From Thermoflavimicrobium daqui (lineage in GTDB: Bacteria; Bacillota; Bacilli; Thermoactinomycetales; Thermoactinomycetaceae), in assembly GCF_003313465.1 (NCBI RefSeq), contig NZ_KZ845664.1, positions 434,001 through 498,000 of the forward strand: 64,000 nt of DNA. Direction: 5' to 3'. Position numbers and translations under genes: made by a program. Within the stretch, counting starts at the first letter, position 1; each line of letters begins with the position of its first letter. The notes beneath the pieces were generated by a model that had not been told where the DNA came from, did not search any database, and saw only the letters and a program-made list of their open reading frames with translations. This document shows positions 64,000 through 64,000 of the stretch, piece after piece.

Positions 64000-64000
64000 C

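Noticed and set aside
1-64000. CRISPR array, tRNA or rRNA genes
   Set aside because: No evenly spaced direct repeats, no tRNA T-loop/CCA pattern, and no rRNA segment were found on reading.

Overview
The window looks like a chromosomal segment of a low-GC, endospore-forming Gram-positive bacterium, most likely of the Thermoactinomycetaceae. The gene order ymfF-ymfH-ymfI-ymfJ-ymfK-ymfM(rodZ)-pgsA-cinA ... recA ... rny-ymdB-spoVS is the conserved Bacillales recA neighbourhood. The subtilase cut by the right edge reads like thermitase of Thermoactinomyces. SpoVS, strong AGGAGG ribosome binding sites with many TTG/GTG starts, and sigma-A, sigma-H, PerR and LexA-type sites fit the same group. The species is not determined.

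Layout. 1-0.3 kb: end of a nucleoside-type ABC permease. 0.5-9.7 kb: ymfF/H/I/J/K followed by four consecutive RodZ-like membrane regulators instead of one. 10.0-13.5 kb: pgsA, cinA and a DEAD-box helicase behind a strong promoter and a 250-nt leader. 14-17.5 kb: an ABC exporter, a SufT-like Fe-S assembly factor, a membrane protein that appears frameshifted, and a MarR regulator. 17.7-28.7 kb: an accessory island. It holds a PerR-boxed ahpC-ahpF pair and, at 21,066-27,748, two very large translationally coupled genes (1013 and 1213 aa). The second is an SF2-like helicase/ATPase and the first has no recognised family. This pair is the best candidate for an undescribed, possibly defence-type system. 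Two degenerate copies of the sufT-like gene lie on either side of this block, and a broken HerA-like ATPase gene follows. 28.7-32.4 kb: a flavoprotein dehydrogenase and a MarR-MFS operon. 32.4-35.5 kb: a PhnB-like protein, a HesB-like protein, two group-1 truncated haemoglobins, and two copies of a conserved structured-RNA element. 35.7-40.9 kb: a LexA-boxed recA-recX operon that continues into an SbcD/Mre11-like nuclease and an SbcC/Rad50-like ATPase split over three genes. 41-47.8 kb: rny, ymdB, spoVS, a dipeptidase and a 2-oxoacid:ferredoxin oxidoreductase (korAB). 48-54.6 kb: a secreted amidase, an MBL-fold hydrolase, a DUF5519 protein, a MerR regulator with a CPBP protease, and a pair of Fluc/CrcB fluoride channels. 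55-63.3 kb: a PTS catabolic locus (PRD regulator, IIA, IIB, IIC, SIS-domain protein, RraA-like aldolase, GlcD, GlcF). 63.4 kb to the end: the thermitase-like protease, convergent and truncated.

How the genes work together. The left and middle parts are core information-processing and envelope functions. The recA operon couples SOS control to a Mre11/Rad50-like end-processing machine. The right part looks like uptake and phosphorylation of an unidentified acidic sugar, then isomerisation or hydrolysis (SIS), aldol or decarboxylase chemistry (RraA) and 2-hydroxyacid oxidation (GlcDF). No rRNA, tRNA, CRISPR array or intact transposase gene was seen.
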